Of a stretch of 64,000 nucleotides of DNA, positions 10,851 through 23,700 are shown in pieces (positions within the stretch are counted from its first letter, which is position 1; each line of letters starts with the position of its first letter). The notes beneath the pieces were generated by a model. The model was not told where the DNA came from. It did not search any database and worked only from the letters and a program-made list of their open reading frames with translations. The stretch is from positions 9,787,268-9,851,267 of the forward strand of contig OX419343.1 in the NCBI GenBank assembly GCA_948470475.1, written 5' to 3'. Source of the stretch: Galaxea fascicularis. Lineage: Eukaryota > Cnidaria > Anthozoa > Scleractinia > Euphylliidae. The position numbers and the translations under genes were made by a program.

Positions 10851-11029
10851 CACACAAACTGCTTTGTATGCATGTTAACAAAGCTCACCGCTATGCAAAT
10901 CATATTTTGACGTCAAATCAGGAATAGGCCCAGGCCCCTCAATAGCTCGGTCGCGTAAAAAATAAAGCCGGTTTGGTTCCCAGTGGAGAGGCACACAGCT
11001 CACTGTGAGCTTTATCATTGTTGTTCTAT

Positions 11030-11200
11030 TTAGTAGTCGTGTACAAAACGATATGGCCGGTTATTCTCAGTCTTTAAAGCTAGGTGGCTCCACGTTTGTA
11101 ATAGCGTCAACCCCAGAGTCTGTCAGAGGGAGATTCTCACGAAACAAAAAAATCTGCCGACGACGCTTGAAGACCTCAAACGTATTCTGTTGGTTACCAT
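11030..11200 (+). pseudogene. Relic of a P450 second exon
   Basis: The stretch matches exon 2 of the two P450 genes in order and spacing. LKLGGSTFVIASTPESVR corresponds to their MKLGSFKF-x-AGTPEAVK segment. It then loses similarity after a frame change near 11125. No matching first or third exon is visible nearby. It lies just upstream of the duplicated block, so it is best read as the remnant of an older third P450 copy. A rapidly diverging paralog with distant exons remains possible. Confidence 0.6.
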
Positions 11201-11734
11201 GTCCTTAGGTATTTTAATGACGCTATTTTTATGAATACGTCCCTTTCGCATGTGAGAAAGCTACCTTGTGGATGACATCGGTACTTATGCACTTCGGTAT
11301 CGTGAATATGGCATGTCGCTACCATAGAAGACGACCGTTCAGTCCCATCAAAGTAATTTTTTGTCTGTGGTTTATTCGCAAGAGTTCCGGTGACGCCCAT
11401 CCTTTAGATAATAGTACGTGTAGGGTGACGTGTACGAATGTTAAAACCCAGAACCACTTCAGTCAGGGGGGATTTTACTGTTACTGGGATATCATGATAA
11501 GCTATCGTTGTCCAAACAAACACAACCTTAGCGTATTCCAAACATAGCTAAGAATTTTGAAACGCAGCTTAAAAAATCTTCCTTGTAAGCAGAGGTCTCT
11601 CACGGCAAGAACTTGATAAACGGAAGCCGGACCTGCTAGCAGGAAAGACAAACAATACGATACGATATTCTTTATTTTGAGAACGTAAAGACATGTTAAC
11701 TCATGCAAATAATAGAGTTTTCTAACACATGGCC

Positions 11735-11940
11735 CTCATGGTCAGCACTAGGGGTGGTCACAGGGGTTCTTCCCTAGAGGTTCATTTACGTCCCACAGCA
11801 TCAATTTGTGAAGAGTTGTAAGACAGGACCGTCCTTATCTGGGAATTCTAGAAAGTAGTACCATTTCCAGATGTCATTACAAAGGAAGCACTTTCTCCTC
11901 AGTTATTTACATTAAAGACCCTGTGTGTTGGTCCGGGGAA
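11735..11940 (-). mobile_element. SINE body fragment
   Basis: Matches the body of the tRNA-derived SINE at 39880-40197 (GGTCAGCACTA, ACGTCCCACAG, AAGGAAGCACTTTCTCCTCAG) and stops at the point where the tRNA-like head would begin. The flanking host stretch (CAAACATA...CTTAGAAAATCTTCC) occurs on both sides, at about 11539-11600 and 11975-12030. Confidence 0.65.
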
Positions 11941-12334
11941 ATCAAGAAAATCAAGAAAAACCGAACAATTCCAAACATAACTGAGAATGTTGAAACACAG
12001 CTTAGAAAATCTTCCCTGTTAGTAGAGGTCTCTCAAGGCGAGAAATAAACGTGACAGTCCTGAAAAACCTAATCACGGTTCAGTTTTTTCTTTAGATATT
12101 TTATGCCCAGTCTGAAAATGGACGACACCCCTAATTGCTAGCAGATCCCGTTTCTGATCTTAGTCATCCATTTACTGTAAAAAATCACGGCTTCCTGAAG
12201 TTCATTGAAAGCAATGTGATATCGATGGAAGCCTTGGGGTAAAGTGACATCACGGGCTTAGGATTGCCTGCCAGTGATGCGTGACAAAATCGACTGTAAT
12301 CCGTTCCGCTGAGCCATTTCAGAACTTATTTAAA

Positions 12335-15300
12335 ATGGCGACGTCTCTGCTTGCCACGATTTACAATTGTCTCACCCTTGGTAATGTCCTCTTGTTGTTT
12401 GTTCTTCTCTTCCTTCTGCATTACATGATGGTTATCTACGAATTCAGGGACATGCCCCCAGGACCGCGTTTGACGACCCTTCCTGTTTTTGGGAACATAT
12501 TCTCCCTCGATTCTAGGGCCGAGAAACCTGCTGACACTTATAAAAGGTGAGCTTATGCGATTTCTTATGCATAAAGTTATTTATCCATCCACTGCATTTT
12601 ATGAATACCGTAAGTGGCGAGAAATGTAATGTAACCTTAAATTCATGGCACGCACGACGAGGCTTAGCTTATGCTTATCAGGCTCATGAATGACAAGCTG
12701 ACGCAAAGAACATCCCTGTGCTACTATCTGCGTTTGTTTCTCGTCGGTTGTTGTAATAGAACAGCTGCAAAATAAAAATTTTGCAATTTCGTGACAAGGC
12801 TACAGCTGGTAATCATATGCATAATCCAGCGTGGTTACTGAGGTATGAGCTTGAGTAAAATATCAGGTCGCAGAGCGGTCTTCAGAGCATTTCTCAGCGG
12901 GAACCAATTTCGTTGCAATATTTATCATTGAAATTTCATCTGTCTTTTAAGTTTGCTATGGGGCTATTTTTCCGTCTTTCCTTTCTTTTGGAATTACAGT
13001 CGGACCTAAGAAAACAGTGTTCCAAGGAAAAAGAGGCCGAGAATCTGGAGGAAACAAAGCTTGAATTACTGCTTTTGTGTTTCAAAATCCTCTCATCAGT
13101 CACTGTTCAAAGATCACTTTGCACTTGTACTAGAAATGAGCCGGTCAGTCACTGTCACACCATCATCCAAACCATTCAATAAATAAAGTCAAGAATCAAA
13201 GAGCTAAAAGAAGGTGAATATTCAAATAATTTCGCAAAGATTCAAGTCTGTGCGATGTTCCGTGCGGGAGAGTTATAAGGCTTTGTATGGAGACGCCATG
13301 TTTGTGTCTCTCTGGGTGGCACAAATATGGTGGCCGGAAGCTAACAAATACATGTCATTGAGTTTTGCTATAAAAAGCTTCAATTCATCTTCTGAGGGCT
13401 CATAAACATCTACATGGGGAATGTTCAGATTGCGAAATCTCAGGTTTATTAACCTACGTGACAGCATTCTCGGCTGTCAGTTTAATATTGTGTCACGCAA
13501 AAGCTTAGAAATTCAACCTTGCTTTACCACAAGACGAAAACCCTATAAAACTGAAAATTTGTAAGTCTTCAGCTTTTCTAATAACTAACTAAACTAAAAT
13601 ATCAAAAGCATTCCTTATTTTTTAATTTTGATGACGTCATGTGAAAATCGAGAATAGAACCACTTGCACTTGGGATTGGTCAAGTGCCAGTGTCCAAGAA
13701 TTTCTATATAAATTTTGCAGGATCCCAAATTTAAAAAAAAAAAACGAACCCTAAGACAACTTTTTCTACAGCTATAAAGACTTTCATCATGACCCATGCC
13801 ATCCTCCAATGTTTTTGTTCGGGCTTGCAATTCAAACGAGCTAAGGTTTTTACACGTTCAGCGCGTTTGGCAACCCGAGAGAACCAATCCGAAGAACTTT
13901 TTTAACTTTTTTAGCGTCTCTCCCCATTCTCCCTCGCCGTTTTTACACTCGCTCCAGACCTTTCGTTCGAAGATGGACGGACACCGTCGCTCGCGTTCGC
14001 AAAAAATACGACTGTTTTGCAGTCTAAAGGTCTAACGGCTTTACGTATACGTAAAGTTTGAAACGTTCTTAGGCTATGGAATATCTTAAGAAACCAAATT
14101 AAAGCCTCCGGCCTAATATGCGGCAGTCTTCAACAGTTGATGATGACAAAAGAAATCAAAATTCTAATTATATAGCGCGTGACAAAAAGTACAATAAGAG
14201 GAAATAATAGATATTTACAGCGGTCTTACCCAAGCGGGTATAAGAGGTATCGTGGACATCTATTCATTGTCATTTGTCATTTCGATAGAAGGCCTAACCA
14301 ATATGCCTGTTTCGGCTCCACAGTCTCAAGAGCAACCTTGTTGTATTGTCCTGGGAGTAAACAATACATTGAGTTATTGTCCGTATTGAAGGTCGTCATG
14401 GTTTGCAAAGACTCCAAATGAACTTTCTAAATAAATGCGGTAGTTCCCCTTGTCAAGATAGAGGCGTCATTTATTTTTAGTTCCTCTTTCGTCATTTCAC
14501 CCGTTGATTGAAGACTGCAGTTTATGCAGACGAAATATTTTATAACCAAAGAACCTTCGAAATTAAAGTAAGTGGGTCCTCCCTAGCTGCGGCCTCTGGA
14601 TATTTTCAGTTACAAATCTGGTTTAAACCGGCGGCTGACAAACAGGACAAAGATGGAGGCTACGCTGCCTCATGGCTTTCAGCTAGAAAGACTGTTGTCA
14701 TTTGGTACTGATGTGCTCTCTTACAGTATTGCACGTACAGTCGAACCTGTCGCATTAAGTAGTCTCTCGTGGAATGCACTAAGGAGTTCACGAAATCACT
14801 TACCCAGTTAAGAATCTGCATCAACTGGTCCCCCCGGCATCAAAGTAGAGTGGATATCTCTTGGGCCGGCACAAAAACCATAACGAATAGGGCTTTTGTT
14901 GACACATAAAACACTGATTTCTGGGCTATTTCTGTAGCGGAGCGAAACCGCGCCGCGTCGATCTTAATAGTGAATTGTCATCTATCGGACAGGTTCCTGT
15001 GCCACTCTTTGTGGCAGTGTGAACTGGTAAACCGTAGCGGAAGAGAATAAGCAAGCCCACTGAAACGGAAGTAAATACCACACCACACCATACCATTTTC
15101 AGCACCAAGCCCTCTTCGGCCAACTGTCCGGAACGATTTATTGGATATTGTGAACGACTTGTTCCAGTTGTGGGCCGTTTCTGTTTTCACAACTGACCGC
15201 TTTTAATAATACAGAGTGACTGCTTTTAAATACGGTGCCACTGAATACAGGCTCGACCCTATATATTCTATTTTGCAGTCTTAGAAAGAAATATGGCGGC

Positions 15301-17559
15301 CTTTTTTCCATGAAGCTTGGGAGCTTCAAGTTCGTTTTGGCTGGAACCCCAGAGGCCGTTAAAGAGATGCTGGTGAAAAAGTCTGTGGACTATGCTGGAC
15401 GACCAACGACGCATTTCTTTTATCACTTTTCCTTGGGTAGGCCATTGAGGGAGTGAAAATATAAGTGACTACACAAATGCAATGGGCTTTGTAAACCTCG
15501 CGTCTTGATTGGTCTAGACGACTTTGTGACTGAAGAATAGACGCACGAATGATGTCCGTCATAGAAAGTGAAAAAGTGCGTGTTTTCCCTGATAACATAC
15601 GGATGACGTCGAAATGTGGTAAGAACATCAGTCACACTACGATTCGCAGGCGAGAAGCGTACTTGCTTTTTTGTTCTTACCTCGTTTTGACGTCATCCAT
15701 GTGTTATCAGAGTACACACACGCACTGACAAATGGACACTTACAGAGGCTAACAAGCCTTAAAAATCAGTCTAGAAAATGTTGGGAGTCTCAGCGCATGG
15801 TGCGAATACGTTGTCGTATGCACAAAGGAAAGAGTTGGACTGTGGGTAGGCTTTTCAGTGACAGTAAAATAAGGTCTTGGAGTAATGCACTTATCAATTT
15901 AACCCCCCCCCCAATCCCCCAACGGGGACAGGGTGGGGATTTGACTTCATATCATATCAGAAAGGTGATAAACCCCCACCTTACTGGGGCAGTCGAACTG
16001 GTAAACCCCGTCCTCTCAAAGTAAATTGAACATGGCAAATCTTGAGAAATCCCCCACCCCCACGGACAAGCTTTCAAATGTGATCGCAATCCCCCATTTT
16101 GGCCCGGGGGTTTTAAGGGGGGGGAGGGGGAGAGGGCGTCGGGACTTCAATTAATAACTGCATAATGTTTACTCCAAGACCCACAACCTCAAACCCATCG
16201 TCGGATTTCTTTTACTATCGCCAAACGTGGTGATATGCTCTCTCAATCCATCTCCTTTCCTAGCTACCTCTCTTTCGGCGCTCCCGTTGAACTAAGTACC
16301 TTTCAAATTGGTGTTTTCCATGTTGAAATCTACATTGTATGTCTTTCTGTCCGCGTGCATATCTGTTTTACATACCATATTCCATCACAGGTTGTAACGA
16401 CATTGTTTTCGCCAACTATGGGCCTGCTTGGAGGTTTTATCGGAAACTCTTCATCACAGCCTTGCGTCAGTACCTCTCCAACATCCCTCTGATAGAAAAC
16501 CGTGTTTCAATCCAGGCCGAGAAATTGGTTCAGTTTATGGAAGAGCAAGATGGAAAACCCTTTGATCCAGCAGATTGTTTAACGAGAGCTCTTGCCAATG
16601 TGATTTGTGGAATCACGTTTAAAGGTGGCTCAGATACAAGTAATCCAGACCTGTACAGACTTATGAAGCTAAATTCGGATTTCATTGCAAATGTTGATGA
16701 TTTTCAGAAGGCGACCATCTTAGATTTTTTCCCGTGGGTACGTTATTTCCCCATAAAGGCTTATGACACTTTTCTCAAGGGTTTCTTTGAAATGCACAGC
16801 ATCATTCGCAAACGGTTGAGGGCAAGAAAAGAAACTTTCGACCCAACAGAACCAGTTGAAGATTTTATGTCAGCTCTCCTTCACACCCAGCATAACCTCG
16901 AGTCAGAATGTGAAACCGATGAAGAGAGAGCCGCCCTCCTCTCCGAAGACCGTTTTGTCGCCACTATCGAAGACATGTTTCTTGCTGGGTACGAAAGCAC
17001 CAGCACCGCTTTGCGCTTCATCATCGCTTTCTTAGTGACGTATCCAAAGTTCCAAGAGGACATTCAGCGCCAGTTGGATGAAGTACTTGGTGACAGAAGA
17101 GCGTCCCTAAATGATCGCCCCGATCTGCCCATCATTCAGGCAACGATCCTAGAAGCACTAAGGGTTGGAAACATAGCACCTCTCGCACTTCCTCATATCA
17201 CTATCACCGACACAACTCTCTGTGGTTACCGTGTTCCTAAAGGCACATTCGTCTTTGCCCACACAGAGTCCGTGCACATGGATCCCAGCAGCTGGGAAAA
17301 TCCAACCGAGTTTAACCCGTACCGCCATATTGACGCAGAGGGCAAGCTGATCGCCAACCCAAGCAACTTTTTCCCGTTTGGAGCGGGACGCCGTCTCTGC
17401 GCCGGTGATTCTTTGGCCAAGGTTGAGCTCTTCCTGTTTATTTCCTGGTTGCTGCAGCATTTCACTTTTGTTGCCGAGGAAGGTCATCAACTGGAGGTGA
17501 GAGGAGCCATAGTGCAGTTTCCTGTTCGTTACAAGATACACGCTATCAAGAGAAAGTGA
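12335..17559 (+). CDS. Cytochrome P450, CYP2-clan (copy A)
   Basis: Exons 12335-12546, 15279-15436 and 16391-17559; all GT/AG introns, frame continuous, 512 aa. P450s are haem monooxygenases acting at the ER. The N-terminus has a hydrophobic anchor (about residues 15-30) followed by the Pro-rich hinge PPGPR. The oxygen-activation helix reads A322-G-Y-E-S326-T. The ExxR motif is E378-A-L-R381 and the haem loop is FPFGAGRRLC460AG. Overall it resembles CYP17/CYP1/CYP2-type microsomal enzymes; I cannot name the substrate. It differs from copy B (26519-31324) at about 21 of 512 residues by eye. One change is at the acid-alcohol pair: Ser326 here, Thr in copy B. Intron 1 (2.7 kb) and intron 2 hold repeats but no other gene. 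Confidence 0.93.
15571..15734. repeat. Foldback element in P450-A intron 2 (family 2)
   Basis: Arms containing CTGATAACA...GATGACGTC and its complement, with CGCACTGACAAATGG at the right end. Related copies lie in P450-B intron 2 (about 29555-29750, left arm decayed) and in a CCDC13 intron (56577-56733). Its presence in both P450 copies means it predates the duplication. Confidence 0.65.
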
Positions 17560-18392
17560 GACAAATATAAAAGTGATACACGTAGATTCCCATAATCAGA
17601 CAATCGCAATATTTATTCATGTTTCGAAATATTCTCTGATTGAATGAGTTGGACCTGTGTGTATAGAGTGTTTTCACATGACGTCACGGCGGCCATGTTG
17701 GTGTCCCAAATGAAACCTCTGGGAATTTTTTTTTCTGTTTTAGTAAACCAATATGGCTGATAGTCACGTGAGTGAAAACACTCTATATGTTATTCCAAAG
17801 GAATTACTCTGACCAATCACAACAGACTTGAACATCCGTCGCAATGAGTCAATCAGGATACCGAGTAACGACATGTAGCCCAAGCAAACCGCGAGGAAAT
17901 ACGCGCGTGTGTAGGTCATGGTTTATTTGGGTTTTGTTTTTACTGGTTGAGAAAGTGGCGCGAGTTATACTAACCAATCAGCAAACGAAGTAAAGCAAAC
18001 GGCAATTAAATTCGAGACTCAATTGAAGACCACGCTAATAAAAGCAGTAACAAATCGATGATCCTGGTACTCGAAACAGAAGCACAAGCGTTCTGTTATC
18101 TCTCTTGTCCCTCACTGTTAACATCATTGACACGGCTTCCTGTTTGTTTTTATTTCTCTTCTTTTTTTGTTCTAATTGTGATTCGCTAGCAAGCTGAAAA
18201 TGTTAAGTGATTTGTAATCGGAATACAATTTGAATAAATTTGACTGGGGAATAGATGTTGACACTTTTGCGTTTGATATCTACTGCTACATAACTGTATA
18301 GGTATGTACCCAGCCCGAAAGGGTATGGTTTTAGAGCCGTTTTGGTCTAGAAACGGGTATAGATTTTGACTATTATGGTCTTAAATTGGGTA
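17560..18392 (+). other. 3' flank of P450 copy A
   Basis: Homologous to the flank of copy B for at least 350 bp. An AATAAA occurs at about 18233. No gene is visible. Confidence 0.5.
17666..17783. mobile_element. 118-bp miniature element, 4-bp TATA target
   Basis: Ends GAGTGTTTTCAC and its exact complement, flanked by TATA (17662-17665, 17784-17787). The matching stretch of copy B (about 31418) reads GTGTATATGTT without the insert, which gives the pre-insertion site directly. Confidence 0.85.
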
Positions 18393-18529
18393 TCGGTGCT
18401 TAGGCACTTCGATATCGTGAGTATGGCATATTGCTATCATAGAAGACGACTTTTTAGTCCCATCAAAGTGGTTTTCTTTGTCTGTGGTTTATTTGCAAGA
18501 GTTTGGTGACGCCCATGCTTTAGATAGTA

Positions 18530-19859
18530 GGGAGCTTACGAATCGATGACGTTCCCACCACGGCGCCGTTGGGTCACGTCATAGGTCTGCGTCGCCGTCC
18601 TGCAGAAATTTAAATTTACGATTCTCAGTAAAGACAACGGCGTTTGTGCGCGCGCGGCAAATTTTCCCGCCGTTTCTGAAGTTCACAAGGCGTGTTCTTC
18701 AAACCAAAATGCCCTTCTTTCACTTCCTCAAAGAAACAAGAGCTTGTATTACATATGTTTAGTATATGGCTAGTGTTTGTATACGATATAAAGCGCGATC
18801 TGATTGGCTAAGCGAAGCGAAGCGCTAGGGCATTATTCTCCCGTAATGCCCACGGGCCGATTACGGATGATGCAAATTAGGAACAAAAACAACAAAAAGT
18901 CATCCAAAGGCCACATTTGTTTTATTTACATTGAAAATTGGTGCCTCTAGAACAAAAAACTGAAAACACGACCAGGAAAACTGTTAGTGAAACGTTTGAC
19001 CTGAGTTTGGAAAAAAATAATGAATAGATTACCGTGAAGCGACGACTTGTGCTTGAACTAATTTTTTTTCCCCTTAGAACCGTTATGTTAGCCATATAAT
19101 AAACAACTTAATAACCTCGACCGTTCGGTCGTTACGGGAAAATCTCAAACCTCGGCCTAGCTGTTTTGACCTCGCTATCGCTCGATCAATACGGCAAGGC
19201 CTCAGTTTGAGATTTTCCCGTGACGACCTCACTCTCGGTTCTTAAGTAGTTATTATCGAAACAACTTTAGAAACGAATAGGAAGTTCTACGCTTATACGA
19301 TGCTCGTTAGTCAACAAATCCAGAGTTTCCGTGCTGGAACAACGAAAGCTCGAAAAAAACAAAAAGACGAATTGCAAGGCCGAGTTCGTTTCTACAGGGA
19401 GAACATTTATAAGCTTAATCACGTTATGTTTGTTGGAATTATTTGCTTCATGTGTTTCTCGGCCCCGCTACCATTTGTGCGCTATGAATACTGTAATAGG
19501 GTTAATAAGAGTTAGTTATTTTTATTTATTTTTAAACTGGCTGAACAGCTGCAGCTACCTGGTGGAATAACCACTTAATTACTTATCGTTTGCCATGGCT
19601 CTTTAAAAGGCCGTAACTTGAATGAAAACAGACAAAAAATAAAAAAACGTATAACATGCCCCTAATGTGATACTTGAATTAATTGGCAAAAACATCTGAA
19701 GTATCAGATGAAAACTTTGATAAATGAATCTCACGTCGCTCAAATCAGCGTCGTCGACTTTGCCGCGATGCCGGTAACTGCCCAGATAGGCATTCGCAGT
19801 GGGCATGTCACCGAATCTAACGGCGCCGTCGTGTAAAAGTCGTCGATTCGTAAGCTCCC
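18530..19859. mobile_element. 1.33-kb non-autonomous element, TA target
   Basis: Inverted ends begin GGGAGCTTACGAATCGA with further imperfect pairing (GGCGCCGTT), flanked by TA at 18528-18529 and 19860-19861. Copy A continues across this point from GATAATAG to TACGTGTAGGG. I find no transposase. An internal palindromic region (about 18790-19260) may be an older insertion. Confidence 0.75.
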
Positions 19860-20036
19860 TATTTGTACGTGTAGGGTGACGTACACGAATTTTAAAACCC
19901 AGAACCACTTCGGTCAGGACTGTTATTGGGGTATTATGATAAGCTGCCATTGTTCAAACGATGGTATTGACTGGACTGCTAACACAACCTTAGCGTATTC
20001 CAAACATAACTGAGAATTTTGAAACACAGCTTAGAA

Positions 20037-20304
20037 TCGGGGATACAAGGGGAATATTGAATATTGAATATCGTACTTGAAAATCTTAGGAATATTGAAT
20101 ATTTACCTGGAAAATGTACGGAATACGGAATATTTCAATAAAACACACGCAAGCGAGAATAGGGAATATTCAGCCAGCTTAATAAATTTATTAAAATAAT
20201 AAAGAATATCCTTCGAAATATTATCAAGGAATGGGAATATTCACCCCTGGAGAACAGCGGAATACGGAATATCTTAAGTTGAAATATTCCCCTTGTACCC
20301 TCGA
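20037..20304. mobile_element. Mutator-like miniature element, 9-bp target
   Basis: Ends TCGGGGATACAAGGGGAATA and complement TCGAGGGTACAAGGGGAATA, flanked by AGCTTAGAA on both sides (20028-20036, 20305-20313). Copy A has a single AGCTTAGAA there. The interior is built of repeated GGAATAT/GAATACGG motifs. Confidence 0.82.
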
Positions 20305-20564
20305 AGCTTAGAAAATTTTCCCTGTTAGCAGAGGTCTCTCACGGCGAGAAATAAACGTGACAGTCCTGAAAAACCTAATCACGGTTCAGTTACTTTTTAT
20401 TTCATGCCCAAATGGACGAGACCCCAAATTGCAAGCTGATCCCGTTTCTGATCCCAAACAACCATTTACTGTAAAAAATCGTGGCTCTCTAAAGTTCCAG
20501 AATTTGTGAGTGGAAGCCAGATGAAATGAAACTTAGGGTCAAGTGACGTCACGGGCTTAGAATT

Positions 20565-20656
20565 CACCTTTTGGGCGCTAGATTTCACGTGTAGTGTCAC
20601 GTGACTTATGATGTAAACAAACCGCGAAAGTTCGGACATCCGTAGGCGAGCACGTA
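20565..20656 (+). repeat. Left terminal inverted repeat
   Basis: 92 bp identical to the complement of 26349-26440. Contains two CACGTG sites (20586-20591 and 20598-20603), mirrored in the right repeat. Confidence 0.93.
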
Positions 20657-20740
20657 CGAAAAGATTACAGTTCTCTACGTGCTCTTATTTCGAATTTCCC
20701 CATACTAATATACATTTTCCCACTGCTTTCAAATAGTTCT

Positions 20741-23700
20741 ATGTTCAAAATGTCAGAGAAAAAAAATAAAACCAATTTCAACGGAATGAGTGTGGCAGAA
20801 CTTAAAAAATATTTGCAGGAACGCGGAGTTTCAGTGAGCGGATATCTAAAACCCTCGCTCGTGGAAATCGCTGCCGCAGTCGAAAGAATGGTTTTACCCG
20901 TGGATCCAAACTTCGAAAAAGATCAAGCCAATGATGCAGATAAATTAATAATTCATGATATGTTAATTCCCAATCCATTTTCCCTGAAGACCGAAAACAA
21001 CTTCAACTCGTCGCCGCCATTCGGGTTGTACGACATATTCAACTATTTAATTTACCACTCCACTGAATACGACAAGCAGGGACTCGCCGCTTACAAGTCA
21101 TTCGAAGATTATCGCTTATTCATCGATGGTTATGTGGAATCTTTACTGACTGCACCGTTGAATCAAGAAGGCGTCCATGTATATGTTGCCAAAGTGCGGC
21201 CATTTATGAAAACGAAAACGGACGAAGGAAAGGAGTTCTATGATCTCTGGTTTATTCTTGAGGGAAGAGGTGCAAACCGTGGCAGTGTTCTTCAGGCGAG
21301 ATGTAAGTGTAAAGGTGGTCGAGATGGGGGTTGCAAGCACATTTCTGCTGCTATGTACGCCCTAGAAGACTTGTTAAACACTCGTGGTTCAGATAGTTTA
21401 ACCAGTGCCCCATGCATTTGGGTTAAAAAGCCAAAAGCCGACACTCGACCGTGTGAAGTCAAAAATCTTGTAATCCAAAAAGCTAAAAAACCTTCGTACA
21501 ACAAACGAAAACGTAAACACGCGTTTCCTCAGAGTGTTGATATAGATGTTCGTGCTCCTGAGGACACCAATTCTCCAGATGAAGAGTATCTTAAAGTATT
21601 TACTGAGAAGATGTGCCAATTAAAAACTGACAGACCTGTTATCTTGCCCCTTTTCAAAAAACTTTATTGCACCCCAGAGACAGACACACTGAGTGATGAA
21701 TTTCATGCTGCAATAAATGAAAACAAGACTGGCATCATGCAAAATAAACTTCATGAGGTCTTGACAAACCATCCAGAGGTTTCATCTGAAGAAGTTTTGA
21801 AGCTGCTTTCCTTCAGTGATGCAGAAAGGGAGCATGTGGAGACCACAACCTTAAAGCAATGGCAATGTGAGGAGTGGTATATGCACAAGACAGGCTTTAT
21901 AACTGCTTCCAAGTGCAAGCGAGTCTACACCAGGCAGCAGACACTAGAAAAAAATGATGGTGAAAGTGCCACAAAGTTGGTAGAAGAAATTGCATCTTCC
22001 AAGACACCTTACATTCCTTCTGCACAACAGGAAAGGGAACCACAAAATGCCAGGGAGTGGGGGTTATTTCATGAAGAGAGTGCTCGCAAGGCTTATCAGC
22101 GTGTTGCCAGTCACACCCACCACAAACTGGAACTGGTCTCAAAAGGCTTTTTAATTTCGGAGTCAAAGCCTTTCCTTGGTGCGAGTGTTGATAATATTCA
22201 GACATGTCAGTGTTCCAATGGGTGTCCATTAAAAGTTGTGGAGTATAAATCCCCCTGGAAACATAAAGATCTAACCCCCAAAGAAGCTTTCCTAACACCA
22301 GAAATTGGTGGTACTAAAAATGGAGATGAGTTTGCTTTGAAACCTACTTCAAAGTACTACTTTCAAGTCCAGCTTCAAATGTTTGTAAGTGGGCTGAACC
22401 TGTGCATCTTTGTTGTCTGGACCAGAAAAGGAATCTTCTTTGTTGAGGTGCCCTACAACCCAAACTTCATGTTTGATGTATGTGAGAAACTTGAGAGGTT
22501 TTGGATCAGCCAGGTTCTCCCTTACATGGTGTCTGAAGTTTTGGGGGCAGTATTATCAGGTATATACAATATGGACTTCTATTTTTTTTAAATAAATTGA
22601 AAAGCCTTATCAAACCATTTTTAAAGACAATGCATAAAATAGCCATATTCTGAAGAACTTTTTGATTACTTTTACAGATTCTTTACACTCTAAGGTATGT
22701 TCTTCTCAAGATACTAGTTGTTTACAACAGACCAACAGCTCATCTCAGCTGCCCAGCTGTGCTTCTGATGAGACAAGTAACCCTCAAGGGGCCAGCTCAC
22801 AAGCAGATACCAGTACTGTCCAAGACACCAGTACTAGTACCAGTAGTGCTGTGCATGAAGTTATAGATCTGACGTCCAACTCACAGTACAGTTCCTCTAC
22901 CATACCTCCAGACAGTGTTGAACTTTCCGGCCTCCAAATCTACAAAACAGATGTGGAAACTGTCAAACCAAAAGAAATGATTACTGACACAATAGTATTG
23001 TTTTTGTTCAAGTGAGTATGACATATTTCACTGTATATGAATCATTTTCCTGAGAGCTCGAACTGGTGCTACACACTCTCTGCCCCCACAAATATATATT
23101 TTAGCCAAAAAGTGATTAATTTATTTTAATAATAATTTGTGGTTTCAGGCAACTACCACAGTGTACATATCCAATTGTAAGCACCTTTTTCTATACCACT
23201 TTATGTGGGGAGCAAGATGTAGGTCAAACAACCTCAAGGTACATATTTATATAAATTGATATAATTAAAACCTTATCTAAAACTAAATTACTCTAATACA
23301 CATAATTCACTAAGTTGAGGTCATCGATCTATTATTTTTAATTTTAGAATGGTTCGTTTAACATCGGCGGAGAAGTTTTTTAGGGCACCCCTGTTGAACA
23401 GTGAATATGTGTTCATTCCCATCAACAGAAGGTCAGTAGCATTACAATATGTTATAGCGAAAAGGGAACATGGTGTTAAAAATATCCTATCTAATTTTTT
23501 TTTTTATTTTCTTGTTATAGTTTACATTGGCTCTTGGTTGTCTTAACCCCATGGTAAGGATATACTACAATAGCATTGATATATCAAAGACTCAATGAAA
23601 TAAAATTTGAAAAACCAATTTCTGTACCTACAGGCACTTTCTGATAATGGACTCATTGACATGGGACATTAGCATAAGGCAGGAAGAAATCTACAATATC

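Larger units (their letters stand above)
11277..18392 (+). repeat. Tandem duplication, copy A (P450 locus)
   Basis: The stretch starting near ATCGGTACTTATGCACTTCG (11277) is repeated from 18393. Homology runs through the promoter, all three P450 exons, both introns and at least 350 bp of 3' flank. Copy A has an internal repeat with a SINE fragment (about 11660-11985) and a 118-bp miniature element (17666-17783), both missing from copy B. Confidence 0.85.

Noticed and set aside
12913..13182. Separate gene in P450-A intron 1
   Set aside because: The frame is not kept in the homologous intron of copy B and shows no motif.
18530..19859. Autonomous transposon
   Set aside because: No reading frame inside resembles a transposase, so it is listed as non-autonomous.
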